Shown: positions 53,282 through 62,239, numbered from the stretch's first letter. The stretch: 64,000 nt of DNA from an uncultured Collinsella sp. (GCA_900768795.1 CAAGEH010000013.1:1-64000), one strand, 5' to 3'. Program-made: numbers and translations. Notes: generated by a model from the sequence alone, not told the origin.

Positions 53282-55194
53282 AGGGCGGTAACTCCCGGCT
53301 CATCGTCGAGCTGCGGAATGGTGCCTACCACGTTGTCCGCCAGCCAATTCATCTCGACAATCTGCGCGCTCGGCAGTGGGGGAAAGCCCTCGATCTGCAC
53401 CACGCCGTCTTGGCTATGAAGCTCGCCGCCAAATGGATTGATGGAGCCCTCGACGATGCCATTGCGGAGCAGCTGCACCAGTTTGCGCGTCTGATAGGGC
53501 AGGCCCGGAGCGTAGCGAATGTCGATGACGCCCGAGCTCATGCCATACCAGTAGTTGACGGCGCGAACCTGGCTGTCGTCACTGGTCTCATCCCAGGTGC
53601 CATGCAGCAGGCTTCGCACGATAAGCTCGTAGTATCGGCCCCAGTTCCAGACCGGCATGGCGATGCCGACGACCTTGCCATCGACCAGGCGGTGGAGTCC
53701 GTAGGCCGTAGGGTCTACGAGCGACTTTGACATGTCAGCGCCGGTCATGACGCTCACGCCTTCGCGGCACATGGCCTCGGCAAGGCCTCCGGCGGGCACA
53801 TCGCCCCAGGTCAGGATAATTTGCGCACGGGGGTCGAGCAGCGAGGCGCCAATCGCAAAGGCGTTGATCTCGCTGAGTGCGCCCGAGGCGAAGACCGACG
53901 CGTGGTAGCTGATACGGTGGTTGTCCGCCATACTGGCGGCAAGGGCGCCCAGGAGGAACTTGGCCTCGTACATCTTGCCAAAGTACGAACGGACGCTTTG
54001 GTGGGGAAGGCCGATAGAGCAGTTAAGGAACCGCACCTGGGGATACTCAACGGCAGCTCTGAGCGTGTATTCCATCAGGCGGTGCGAGGTCGAGAAGATG
54101 ACGTTAGCTCCATGTTTGACAGCCGTTTCCACGGCGGCGTAGAACACGTCCGGATTGTGACAGTCCTCGAACGCCTCGGTGCGCACGATACCGCCAAAGT
54201 GCTCATCGAGATACTGACGCCCTTGGTCGTGCAGACTGTCCCAGCTCGACGCCGCACAGGGGAACTCATGGATAAAGGCGATACGCAGGGGGTTGGCCGC
54301 CGAATAGACAGTCTTGCCCATAAAGAAGTTGAGCACGCCGGAGGTGGACTTGGCGGGCGCCTCTTCCTCATCGACACTCGGTGCCTCGACAAGATCGACC
54401 TTCTCCTCATCACTTTTGCCGGCAATGACCAACTCGCGCCAAATCTTGCACAGGCGGTTTACGACGATGTCCGTCGGTGTGTCCAGCAAGCGGTCTTGGT
54501 TGTACACGTTGAGGTAAACGAGCATAGCGTCGGCGGGCGTAATGTCCAGATGGTCGCCGCCGGCGCGCAGGTAGGCGCGCTTAAAGAGCAGGAAGGTATG
54601 GCGCAGGTAGTCGACCTTTTTCTGCGGCCATTTTTCGATAAGGTTCTGACCGAGCATCTTGGCGAGCGTTTCGTAGCTTCCCTCACGCGAGAACTCGATC
54701 TCGTATAGGGGGCAGACGCGCCAAAACGCGCAGAACTCGCCATAGAGGCGGCTTTCGACGGAATCCCATTTTCCGGGGTAGAGGCGGGTGACCTTGGCCG
54801 AAACCGTCGGGGCGTCCAGGAATTTGAGGACGCTGACGCGCTTGTTGCCCTCTTGGACGTAGAACCGATGCATGAACTCGGTGACGATGATGGGGTCGCG
54901 ATAGCCCTCGGTCACCTGGATGTCGTAGAGGTTGGACCACTTGCGGGCGAACTCGGTGCTAAATGGCAACAGGGGCATAAAGTTGCACGAAAAGGCAGAC
55001 TGACGGCCCTTGGTAACCGTGCCGACGACCATTTCGAGCGGAATATCCCGCAGGCCGACGCTCTCTCGCTGACCTAAGGGGAGCTGGGCAACCAAGCTGT
55101 CGAGGTCCGTAAGGTATGGGTGCTCGCTTTGGCTGATGGCGCGACGGCGTCCCTGCTCGCCGCGCTTGCGTGCTTGACGATAGGCCTCTTCCAT
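53278..55194 (-). CDS. ParB-like/BMP-domain fusion protein
   Basis: The 638-residue protein has no signal peptide. Residues 40-170 resemble a ParB/Srx-like domain, with PIIVTEFMHRFYVQEGNKRV echoing the ParB GExR motif. After a helical middle (170-300), residues 310-560 match the BMP/PnrA basic membrane protein fold (AFIHEFP, HDQGRQYL, VIFSTSHRLMEYTL, FLLGALAASM, INAFAIGASLLDP), which in other proteins binds purine nucleosides outside the cell. A cytoplasmic sensor or regulator is plausible. It overlaps the phosphoesterase gene by four bases. The precise job is unknown. Confidence 0.8.
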   Translation of the reverse strand: MEEAYRQARKRGEQGRRRAISQSEHPYLTDLDSLVAQLPLGQRESVGLRDIPLEMVVGTVTKGRQSAFSCNFMPLLPFSTEFARKWSNLYDIQVTEGYRDPIIVTEFMHRFYVQEGNKRVSVLKFLDAPTVSAKVTRLYPGKWDSVESRLYGEFCAFWRVCPLYEIEFSREGSYETLAKMLGQNLIEKWPQKKVDYLRHTFLLFKRAYLRAGGDHLDITPADAMLVYLNVYNQDRLLDTPTDIVVNRLCKIWRELVIAGKSDEEKVDLVEAPSVDEEEAPAKSTSGVLNFFMGKTVYSAANPLRIAFIHEFPCAASSWDSLHDQGRQYLDEHFGGIVRTEAFEDCHNPDVFYAAVETAVKHGANVIFSTSHRLMEYTLRAAVEYPQVRFLNCSIGLPHQSVRSYFGKMYEAKFLLGALAASMADNHRISYHASVFASGALSEINAFAIGASLLDPRAQIILTWGDVPAGGLAEAMCREGVSVMTGADMSKSLVDPTAYGLHRLVDGKVVGIAMPVWNWGRYYELIVRSLLHGTWDETSDDSQVRAVNYWYGMSSGVIDIRYAPGLPYQTRKLVQLLRNGIVEGSINPFGGELHSQDGVVQIEGFPPLPSAQIVEMNWLADNVVGTIPQLDDEPGVTAL

Positions 55195-55250
55195 GGTGTC
55201 TACTCCCTTAGTCGTTTAAACAACGATATGAACCATGGTACCACGATGCG

Positions 55251-55289
55251 AAACTACCACAAAGGTGCCTGTCCCCTTTGTGGTAGTTT
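55251..55289. repeat. hairpin repeat, copy 2
   Basis: AAACTACCACAAAGG (55251-55265) and CCTTTGTGGTAGTTT (55275-55289) pair perfectly around TGCCTGTCC. The outer arms differ from copy 1 but stay complementary. It overlaps the stop codon of the MscS gene. Confidence 0.85.
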
Positions 55290-56055
55290 AGGCGATGATG
55301 GGGGCGATGGCACGAATGCAGGCGTCGGCTGCCGTGAAGGTGGTGCTATCGTCGCTGACGATAAAGATGATTTTGCCCTTGACGCCAAAGTCGCCGATCT
55401 CGCTAAAGAGCACGTACGGCTCCTTGTCAAAGCCAGAGATGGGAAGCACCGCGGCCTTGGTGGCGTCGGTAAGCTCGTCTGCCAGCGCGTCAAGGGAAGC
55501 CCACTTAGACGTGTCCTTTACGGCAACGGGCACGGCCACGCGCCCAAAGGGCATCAGATGCACGAGTGTGTTCTTGGAGATGTTGGAGTTGGGCACAATG
55601 ATGGTCTGCCCGCAGGCGTCCTCGATGGTCGTGTGGCGCCAGGTGATGTCTTGGACCACGCCCGACACGCCGCCGACCTCGATATTGTCGCCGGGTTTGA
55701 TAATGCCCATAAACGTCACCTGCATACCGCCGATAAGGTTCGACAGCGTGTCCTGAAAGCCGAGCGAGATGGCGATGCCGCCGACGCCAAGAGCGGCGAC
55801 GAGGGCGTTTGCATTAATGCCAAAACAGTTGTCGAGGATAAAGCTGCCGCCGATCATCCAGATGACGGCGCGCGCGATGTTGATGAAGATGCTCGATGCT
55901 GGGAGCGGGTTATCGTCGCGGTTAAGCAGGTGGTGCAGGGTCTTGGACGCGACTTTGGCGGCAACGGCGGTGCCGATGCCCAAGATGCCGGCCCAGATGA
56001 TGTTGTGGACCCATCGCTGCTCAAAGAAATGAAGAATCGGCTCAAACAATTCCAT
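55288..56055 (-). CDS. small-conductance mechanosensitive channel (MscS family)
   Basis: The 255-residue protein has three N-terminal membrane helices, the pore-lining helix (ALGVGGIAISLGFQDTLSNL) and the beta domain with IKPGDNIEVGG, DITWRHTTIED and IVPNSNISK. It should open under membrane tension to release solutes. ATG 56055 was chosen because AGGAGG lies nine bases upstream; an in-frame ATG at 56079 precedes that site. Confidence 0.9.
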   Translation of the reverse strand: MELFEPILHFFEQRWVHNIIWAGILGIGTAVAAKVASKTLHHLLNRDDNPLPASSIFINIARAVIWMIGGSFILDNCFGINANALVAALGVGGIAISLGFQDTLSNLIGGMQVTFMGIIKPGDNIEVGGVSGVVQDITWRHTTIEDACGQTIIVPNSNISKNTLVHLMPFGRVAVPVAVKDTSKWASLDALADELTDATKAAVLPISGFDKEPYVLFSEIGDFGVKGKIIFIVSDDSTTFTAADACIRAIAPIIA

Positions 56056-56098
56056 GTAGGTAAACCTCCTCATGATCATCCAACCATGATACCCACCA

Positions 56099-56132
56099 AG
56101 AAGCCCGTTCGATCAAATTCGGACGGGCTTCT
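56099..56132 (-). terminator. hairpin after the 5'-nucleotidase gene
   Basis: AGAAGCCCGT pairs with ACGGGCTTCT around a 14-base loop. The T-run is poor, so termination may be weak. Confidence 0.5.
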
Positions 56133-56183
56133 GTGCTCGATATAAGGTTTACGCGGCGGGGCTGCAAGGCCCGGCGGTGTAGC

Positions 56184-58214
56184 TTAGCGTCGACGCTTCC
56201 AGATAATGCCGAGAATGATGATGAGGATGCCGCCGATGAGGCATGCGCCGATCACGGCTAGCGTGCGGTCTCCCGTTGCGGCGAGCTTGCCGGTCGTCTT
56301 CTTGGTGATGATCGTCGTGGTCGTCGCGTCCGTCTTAGGCGAGGGCTCAGGCGTCGGGGCCGGTGTGGGCGTGGGGTCCACGGCAGCGGAGCCAAAGTTG
56401 ATGGTGCCGGCGAGCGAGGCCATCTTGCTCTCCCAGCCGTTCTGCCCAATTAGCGCCCTTAGCGCTGACTCGCAGGTACCCCACTCGGTGTGCTTGGTGG
56501 CGTTTGCGAAGGTGGGGAAGTCGGTCGTGTTGGTGATGATGTAGTTGTTGGTGGCGACGGTGTAGGTCTTGGCGGGGTCGAGCGTGCTGCCATCCTTGGT
56601 GAGCGTGGCGCTCACGATGCGCTTGCCTTCGGGCTGCGTCCAATCGATTGTCACGTTGATTCCGCCGAAGGAAAGGACGCTGCCGGAGTCGTCGCGCCAC
56701 TTGTACATGTCTTGCGCCTCCTGCTCGGTGTGGCCGGCCGCTACGTAGGCTTGCTGAAGCTCGTAGCTGTGATTGCACTCGTCGCTGATCTGCAGCGAGT
56801 GCTCGAGCGCTGCCAGGAAGTCCGCACCGGTCATGGTCCAGGTCTCCACGGTGTTGCCGTAGGGCGAGATAGCGATGACGTTGCCGGCGGTCACATCGCC
56901 CGCAGCGATGCCGCCGCGGATGCCGCCCGCGTTCTCGATGGCAAGGTCCGCGCCCGTCAGGTCAAGATAGGAGCCGCAGATCACATGTCCGATGGTCTGA
57001 GCCTTAGCGGTGTCGCCCGCTTTGCTGGGACGCAGATCGGTGGTGCGCACCATCTCCCAGCCATGCGTACCCGCGGCATCCTCGCCGTAGAAATAGTCAG
57101 TGGCGGATGTGCCGAGCACCTTGTTCGATTCGCTTTCAAAGGCGTCATCGAGTGGCTTGATTTTGTTGCGAACCTCGTCGAGTTGGTTCTGGTAGAAGGC
57201 GCCCTTGTCGGGGTCTGCCAAAAGGTCGTTCACGTCCTTGGCGGCGTAGAGCGTCTCGGCGCTGTCGCTTGCGGAGACCGTCACTATGTCGTCGTTGGTG
57301 GTTTCGGTACCCTTGGTGTCGTACTCATAGGGAATGGAAAGCAGACCAACCTCGGCAAAGGCACTGCCCGCCTCGACGACGCGGACCGGCTTGCCATCGG
57401 CCCCCGTCACGTTCTCGTCTAAGTTGATGTGCTCGTGGCCCGCGACCAGGGCATCGACGCCATTGAGCTGTGCGGCAAAGGCCTTGGCGTTGAGCGCGTG
57501 CGCGATGCAGACGATAACGTTACAGCCCTCGTCCTCGCGCAGTCGCTTGGCCTCGGCGTTGATGGCGTCCGCCGCGCCCGAGAACGACGTGCCCGCGACC
57601 AGGTCCGCGCGCAGTGAGGAGCCCAACGACTCATCCATGGCTCCGACGACGCCGACCTTAATCTTGTAGTCAAACGTGGAACTGTCCTCGCTGTCCTTCC
57701 AAGTGCGGTTGAGCGTCTTGGTGATGCTCGAGCTCCATACGCCGTTCGAGGACGTTGCATTCGCGCAAAGCATGGCGAAAGGCGTGCTGGTGGCACCATT
57801 GCCGGCCATCGTGCGAAGCTTGTCCGCGCCGTAGCTCCAGTCATGGTTGCCCGGTGTGGTCGCGTCGTAGCCGTTTGCGTAGAAAGTGTTCATGAGTTCG
57901 GCGATGCTCTTGCCCTCGCTCATGGTGGCAAAGGACTGCCCGTGGAAGGTGTCACCTGCATCGAGCAGAAAGTCGGGGGCGTTGTTTTGGGCGCTATAGA
58001 GAACCGCCAGTCCGTCAAAGCCAATGGTGCCGGTGCCCTTGCTTGCGTTGTAGCTGTACTTGTAGCTGCCGTGGATGTCGTTGGTGTGCATCACGGTTAC
58101 GGCGCCGTCGATAACTTGAGACGGGGTGGCCGCGGTGGCGTAGACGGGGGCGCCGATGAGCACGCCGGCGAGAAGCGCGGCGGTTAAGGCGAGACGGGGG
58201 AGGAGTCTTCTCAT
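56184..58214 (-). CDS. cell-wall-anchored 5'-nucleotidase/UDP-sugar hydrolase
   Basis: The 676-residue protein has a signal peptide (RRLLPRLALTAALLAGVLIG, cut near ATA), a metallophosphatase domain with HTNDIHG at 43-49, GNHDW at 122-126 and GHEH, and a C-terminal 5'-nucleotidase domain. A Pro/Thr-rich spacer leads to LAATGD, a hydrophobic helix and KRRR. That is a sortase anchor with LAATG in place of LPxTG. It should release nucleosides and phosphate outside the cell. ATG 58214 starts the signal peptide; an in-frame start at 58250 lies in the hairpin repeat. Confidence 0.92.
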   Translation of the reverse strand: MRRLLPRLALTAALLAGVLIGAPVYATAATPSQVIDGAVTVMHTNDIHGSYKYSYNASKGTGTIGFDGLAVLYSAQNNAPDFLLDAGDTFHGQSFATMSEGKSIAELMNTFYANGYDATTPGNHDWSYGADKLRTMAGNGATSTPFAMLCANATSSNGVWSSSITKTLNRTWKDSEDSSTFDYKIKVGVVGAMDESLGSSLRADLVAGTSFSGAADAINAEAKRLREDEGCNVIVCIAHALNAKAFAAQLNGVDALVAGHEHINLDENVTGADGKPVRVVEAGSAFAEVGLLSIPYEYDTKGTETTNDDIVTVSASDSAETLYAAKDVNDLLADPDKGAFYQNQLDEVRNKIKPLDDAFESESNKVLGTSATDYFYGEDAAGTHGWEMVRTTDLRPSKAGDTAKAQTIGHVICGSYLDLTGADLAIENAGGIRGGIAAGDVTAGNVIAISPYGNTVETWTMTGADFLAALEHSLQISDECNHSYELQQAYVAAGHTEQEAQDMYKWRDDSGSVLSFGGINVTIDWTQPEGKRIVSATLTKDGSTLDPAKTYTVATNNYIITNTTDFPTFANATKHTEWGTCESALRALIGQNGWESKMASLAGTINFGSAAVDPTPTPAPTPEPSPKTDATTTTIITKKTTGKLAATGDRTLAVIGACLIGGILIIILGIIWKRRR

Positions 58215-58237
58215 GGCAGTTTCCTTAGTCCTTAACA

Positions 58238-58272
58238 AAAACCACCACAAAGGTCCCCTTTGTGGTGGTTTT
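58238..58272. repeat. hairpin repeat, copy 3 (short loop)
   Basis: AAAACCACCACAAAGG (58238-58253) and CCTTTGTGGTGGTTTT (58257-58272) pair perfectly. The loop is TCC, lacking the TGCCTG present in copies 1 and 2. It lies between the ABC ATPase gene and the 5'-nucleotidase gene. Confidence 0.85.
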
Positions 58273-58280
58273 CTAGGTCG

Positions 58281-59075
58281 TTAGCTTAGTAGCATGCGGT
58301 CGTTGGCGAGCTCGCCGCCCGAGACCTCCTCAAACTTCTGAAGCAGGTCGGCCACGGTGAGTGACTTTTTCTCGTCGCCCGCCACGTCGTAGATCACGTG
58401 GCCCTCGTGCATCATGATCAGACGGTTGCCCAGACGGATGGCATCGTTCATGTTGTGCGTGACCATGAGCGTGGTCAGGCGGTTCTCGTCGACGATCTCC
58501 TCGGTCAGGTTGAGCACCTTAGAGGCCGTCTTGGGGTCGAGGGCCGCCGTGTGCTCGTCGAGCAGCAGCAGACGCGGCTTGGTGAGCGTGGCCATCAGCA
58601 GGGTGAGTGCCTGGCGCTGGCCGCCCGAGAGCAGGCCGACCTTGGCGTTGAGGCGCGTGTCCAGACCAAGGTCCAGACGCTTGAGCAGTTCAACGTACTC
58701 GTCCTTCTCGGCCTTGGTGACGCCCCACGAAAGACCGCGACGCTGGCCGCGGCGCTTGGCGAGGGCCAGGTTTTCGGCAATTTGCATGTCGGCAGCGGTG
58801 CCGCGCATGGGGTCCTGGAACACACGGCCCAGGTACTTGGCGCGCTGTGACTCGCTCAGACGCGAGATGTCGGTGCCATCGAGCTCAATAACACCCGAAT
58901 CGAGCGGATACACGCCGGCGATCATATTGAGCAGCGTGGACTTGCCGGCGCCGTTGCCGCCAATCACGGTTACAAAGTCGCCATCGTTGAGGGTGAGGTC
59001 GACGCCGGTGAGCGCGCGCTTCTCGGTGACGGTGCCCTTGTTAAAGGTCTTCTTGACGTGCGAGAGCTTAAGCAT
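58281..59075 (-). CDS. ABC transporter ATPase (TrpZ-type)
   Basis: The 264-residue ATPase has Walker A GGNGAGKST, signature LSGGQRQALT, Walker B LLLLDEHTAALDP and the switch histidine in VTHNM. It serves the adjacent permease and lipoprotein, a set like the streptococcal TrpXYZ transporter for tryptophan or related compounds. ATG 59075 has GAGG upstream and overlaps the permease gene; ATG 59084 is a possible alternative. Confidence 0.9.
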   Translation of the reverse strand: MLKLSHVKKTFNKGTVTEKRALTGVDLTLNDGDFVTVIGGNGAGKSTLLNMIAGVYPLDSGVIELDGTDISRLSESQRAKYLGRVFQDPMRGTAADMQIAENLALAKRRGQRRGLSWGVTKAEKDEYVELLKRLDLGLDTRLNAKVGLLSGGQRQALTLLMATLTKPRLLLLDEHTAALDPKTASKVLNLTEEIVDENRLTTLMVTHNMNDAIRLGNRLIMMHEGHVIYDVAGDEKKSLTVADLLQKFEEVSGGELANDRMLLS

Positions 59076-59991
59076 CTGCCTCATCTCCCTTCGTGTAGGA
59101 GCTGCGGAGCTTATAGCGCTCCCAAACCACGGGCACGCACAGGGCCACGGCGACGATCACGGCAGAGAGCAGCTTCATGTCGTTGGCGTCCATGCCCAGC
59201 TGCAGCACGATGGCGCGGATAAGGAAGTACACCACGGAGCCAAAGACGGCGGAAGCAAGACGGACGCTAAACTGCGTGAGGCCGCCGGGCAGCAGGCGAC
59301 CGAGCACCTCGCCGATGACGATGGCGGCAAGACCGATAACGATGGCGCCGGTGCCCATACCAATGTCGGCGTACTTCTGGCTCTGGCAGATGAGCGCACC
59401 CGAAAGGCCAATGAGGGCGTTGGAGAGCACGAGGGCGATCATTTTGGTGGTGTTGGTGTTAACGCCCAGGGCGCGGATCATGTACTCGTTGTTGCCGGTG
59501 GCACGCAGCGCCGAGCCGATCTCGGTGCCAAAGAACCAGTACAGGATGGCGACGATGGCCACGGCCAGCACAATGCCTAGGATAATGGCAACAGTGGACT
59601 GCGGCAGGCCCGTCATGTTGCTGACGGATGAGAAGATAGTGCCCTTGGCAAGGATGGGCGTGTTGGACTTGCCCATGATGCGCAGGTTGATGGACCACAG
59701 ACTGATCTGCGTAAGGATTCCGGCGAGGATTGCGGGAATCTCAAAGACGGTGGTCAAGATGCCCGTGACGGCGCCCGCGATGGCGCCGGCGCACATGCCG
59801 GCCAGCACGGCGAGCAAGGGGTCGACGTTATTGTTGACGATGAGCACGGCGCAGACACAGCCGCCGAGGGCAAAGCTGCCGTCGCAGGTCATATCGGGGA
59901 TGTCGAGCAGGCGGAACGTGATAAACACGCCAAGCACCATAATGCCCCAGAGGACGCCCTGCGAAACGGCGCCCTGCAATGCAATGAGCAT
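59068..59991 (-). CDS. ABC transporter permease (TrpY-type)
   Basis: The 307-residue membrane protein has about eight to nine hydrophobic segments and the branched-chain/BPD_transp_2-type motifs (FRLLDIPDMTCDGSFALGG, the GTEIGSALRATGNN coupling loop). It lies between the ATPase gene, which it overlaps, and the lipoprotein gene. The GNN-containing cytoplasmic loop is the expected ATPase contact. Substrate is most likely an amino acid such as tryptophan or tyrosine, by analogy with TrpXYZ. Confidence 0.9.
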   Translation of the reverse strand: MLIALQGAVSQGVLWGIMVLGVFITFRLLDIPDMTCDGSFALGGCVCAVLIVNNNVDPLLAVLAGMCAGAIAGAVTGILTTVFEIPAILAGILTQISLWSINLRIMGKSNTPILAKGTIFSSVSNMTGLPQSTVAIILGIVLAVAIVAILYWFFGTEIGSALRATGNNEYMIRALGVNTNTTKMIALVLSNALIGLSGALICQSQKYADIGMGTGAIVIGLAAIVIGEVLGRLLPGGLTQFSVRLASAVFGSVVYFLIRAIVLQLGMDANDMKLLSAVIVAVALCVPVVWERYKLRSSYTKGDEADA

Positions 59992-60095
59992 GCTTCATAC
60001 CTCCTAGGATAGGGTGGACACGTGATTTTCCATAATAGCGGTACCAATGCATAAAAGAGCGGCGGACAGACGTTTTGTCTCATCCGAAACAAGCA

Positions 60096-60123
60096 GGGCG
60101 AACGCCGGTCTTTAGCGTTCGCC
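60096..60123 (-). terminator. intercistronic hairpin between lipoprotein and permease genes
   Basis: GGGCGAACGC pairs with GCGTTCGCCC around a 9-base loop, without a T-run. It probably protects the upstream lipoprotein mRNA or reduces read-through, giving more binding protein than membrane parts. Confidence 0.6.
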
Positions 60124-60195
60124 CCAAGGACTCAGATATTGAATAACGCGGCTGTGGCGCGCGTGCGGGCCCTAGACGCGTTACCGCGCATGGCG

Positions 60196-61176
60196 CTACT
60201 CGTCCAGAGCGGAAAGGTCGATACCCAGGGCCTCGGCCATCTCGTCGTTCTTGACGACGACCAGGTCCTTGCTCGAGAGGTGCACGATAGCCATATCCTC
60301 GGGCTTGGCTTCGCCCTTCAGGATCTTAACGGCCATCTCGCCCGCAGCGTGCCCCAGATCCTCATAGTTGATGGAGAGGGTGAACAGGCCGCCGGCCATG
60401 CACATGCCCTCCTCGCCGGTCACGAAGGGGAGCTTGTTCTCCTTGCAGATCTGGCCGACCTGCGAAGCGCCCGCGGCGATGGTGTTGTCAGTGGGGGAGT
60501 ACAGCGCGTCGACCTTGCCCACGGCAGACTCGACGACGGACTGAATCTCGTTGGAGCTCGAGACGGTGAAGTCAGTGTACTCGAGCCCCAGCTTGTCGAG
60601 CTCCTTCTTGGCGGCCTTGATCTGGACGTCGGAGTTGGACTCGGCGGTGCAGTAGAGCAGGCCGACCTTTTTAACGTCGGGCAGGACCTTCTGCATCATC
60701 TCGAGCTGCTCGGCGACCGGGGTGAGGTCGGAAGCGCCCGTGACGTTGGTGCCGGGCTTGTCGTTGTCCTGGACCAGGCCGGAGGCGGCGTAGTCGGTGA
60801 TGGCACAGCCCACGATGGGGATATCGGCCGTGGCGCCGGCGGCAGCCTGCGCGGCGGGCGTGGCGATGGCATAAATCAGGCTGACGTTGTCGCCCACAAA
60901 CTTGTCGGCAATGGACTTACACGTGGACTGGTCGTTCTGGGCGTTCTTCTGGTCGATCTTGACCTTAAGGCCGCTCTCCTTGATGGCCTTGACAAAGCCA
61001 TCGTTGGCGGCGTCGAGTGCGGAGTGCTCGGTGAGCTGCAGAACGCCGATGGTGTAGTCGGAACCGGCGGCAGCAGAGCCGGAACCAGAGTTGCCGCCGC
61101 ATCCGGCGAGCGGGGCGAGCGCGAGCAGGCCAGCGGAGACCAGAAGGCTCCTGCGGCTGATGGTGATGTCCTTCAT
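60196..61176 (-). CDS. ABC transporter substrate-binding lipoprotein (TrpX-type, PF04392)
   Basis: The 326-residue protein is a lipoprotein: hydrophobic signal with SRRSLL followed by lipobox LAGC (Cys26). The mature part has the family features YTIGVLQLTEHSALDAANDG, IYAIATPAAQ, DIPIVGCAITDYAASGL and ALYSPTDNTIAAG. The double arginine could allow Tat export. ATG 61176 follows GGGGGT; the frame is open far upstream but without the signal. It leads a three-gene ABC operon. Confidence 0.9.
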   Translation of the reverse strand: MKDITISRRSLLVSAGLLALAPLAGCGGNSGSGSAAAGSDYTIGVLQLTEHSALDAANDGFVKAIKESGLKVKIDQKNAQNDQSTCKSIADKFVGDNVSLIYAIATPAAQAAAGATADIPIVGCAITDYAASGLVQDNDKPGTNVTGASDLTPVAEQLEMMQKVLPDVKKVGLLYCTAESNSDVQIKAAKKELDKLGLEYTDFTVSSSNEIQSVVESAVGKVDALYSPTDNTIAAGASQVGQICKENKLPFVTGEEGMCMAGGLFTLSINYEDLGHAAGEMAVKILKGEAKPEDMAIVHLSSKDLVVVKNDEMAEALGIDLSALDE

Positions 61177-61237
61177 ATCATTACCCCCAGTATAAAAATG
61201 GCTGGAAACACTGCACTGGGACAAAGTGCAAGTGGGA

Positions 61238-61267
61238 CTATAGTAGCGCTGATGTCCATTTTTACAA
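61238..61267 (-). promoter_or_regulatory. promoter of the TrpXYZ-type operon
   Basis: On the minus strand TTGTAA (61267-61262) and TATAGT (61243-61238) are spaced by 18 bp, 62 bp before the lipoprotein gene. The intervening leader shows no tryptophan codon run or terminator. Confidence 0.55.
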
Positions 61268-61336
61268 CAGCCTGGCGGGTTTTTTAATACAGAATCGGAT
61301 GGGCGGTACGGGTAGTCGAATGGGCGGCGGAGGGTC

Positions 61337-62122
61337 TTATGCGGCGGAGGAGGCATCGTCCTCGTCCAGGGCGGCGAAGAGCTTCTTGCCGTCGAGGAGA
61401 CGTGTGGTGACGTTTCTCATTCGGCCGATCTCTACGGTACGCAACGTGTCATCGGCGCCTCGCGCGTCATAGACCGTTCCCAGCAAATACGAGATGCCGT
61501 CTCGTTGCTTGATGGCAAAGGGCCGGAGTGTCATCCGTGCCACTTCGACCTCTCCGCGTGCCGTGACACTCGAAATATCAAAACTCACCGTGGTTCCGTG
61601 GTCGATGGCCTGCTCGATGAGCTCGCAGGCATCGATGCGCTTGACGGGCGTGCGTGTGGCCTTGGTGGATTTGTCGCCTGCGCTTGGAGCAGGCTCGGGT
61701 GCATCGAGGTAGCCGCGAACGTCGGCACTCGCCATGGCGACCAGGTGCTGCGCCATGCTTTTTCGAATGGCGATGGGCGTAGAGCGGTTGCGCATGACCA
61801 TGCCGTGGAGCCGGATGATCTCTTCGTCGGTGAGCGGACGGGTCAAGAGCCGATACCCCACGCCGCGCTTGTATTCAATTTCGTATCCGGCATGGCGAAG
61901 TGCGGAGATGGCGGTGTAGATGCTGCGCCGCGCCGCCGAGATGGGCATGCGGGCGGGGTCGTCGGGATGGGCGAGACGCCGGATCAACTCATCGGAAAGC
62001 ATGGCCTTGTCCTCGCCGGTGTTTTCGCTTAATAGTTGCAGGATGCGAACGGCGCGATAGGCTGCCATCGAGGCGGCGCCCCTCGTCGTGGTCTCGTAAG
62101 TTTCAACAGCGGTTTCGGTCAT
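61337..62122 (-). CDS. HTH/WYL-domain transcriptional regulator
   Basis: The 261-residue protein has an N-terminal helix-turn-helix of the HTH_11/DeoR-like type (AAYRAVRILQLLSEN, then AARRSIYTAISALRHAGYEI) with a wing (KRGVGYRLL), followed by a WYL-type ligand-binding region (VSFDISSVTARGEVEV, LRPFAIKQRDGISYLLGTVY). It may regulate the adjacent ABC operon, which it precedes by 160 bp, but this is inference. ATG 62122 is used; a GTG at 62131 is too close to the AAAGGA site. Confidence 0.82.
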   Translation of the reverse strand: MTETAVETYETTTRGAASMAAYRAVRILQLLSENTGEDKAMLSDELIRRLAHPDDPARMPISAARRSIYTAISALRHAGYEIEYKRGVGYRLLTRPLTDEEIIRLHGMVMRNRSTPIAIRKSMAQHLVAMASADVRGYLDAPEPAPSAGDKSTKATRTPVKRIDACELIEQAIDHGTTVSFDISSVTARGEVEVARMTLRPFAIKQRDGISYLLGTVYDARGADDTLRTVEIGRMRNVTTRLLDGKKLFAALDEDDASSAA

Positions 62123-62239
62123 GGCGTCCACGTCCTTTCCGTTTTGGGTGGCGACGGTATGGAGCCTAGGGCGCGGGGCTTTCCCAGGGGTGCAGGACGC
62201 TCCGGGCGGTCGGTAGTCGTCGGCAAGCGGCGGGTCGAG

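Noticed and set aside
61177..61336. Tryptophan-dependent attenuator upstream of the TrpXYZ-type operon
   Set aside because: No short peptide with Trp codons and no terminator hairpin was found in the leader.
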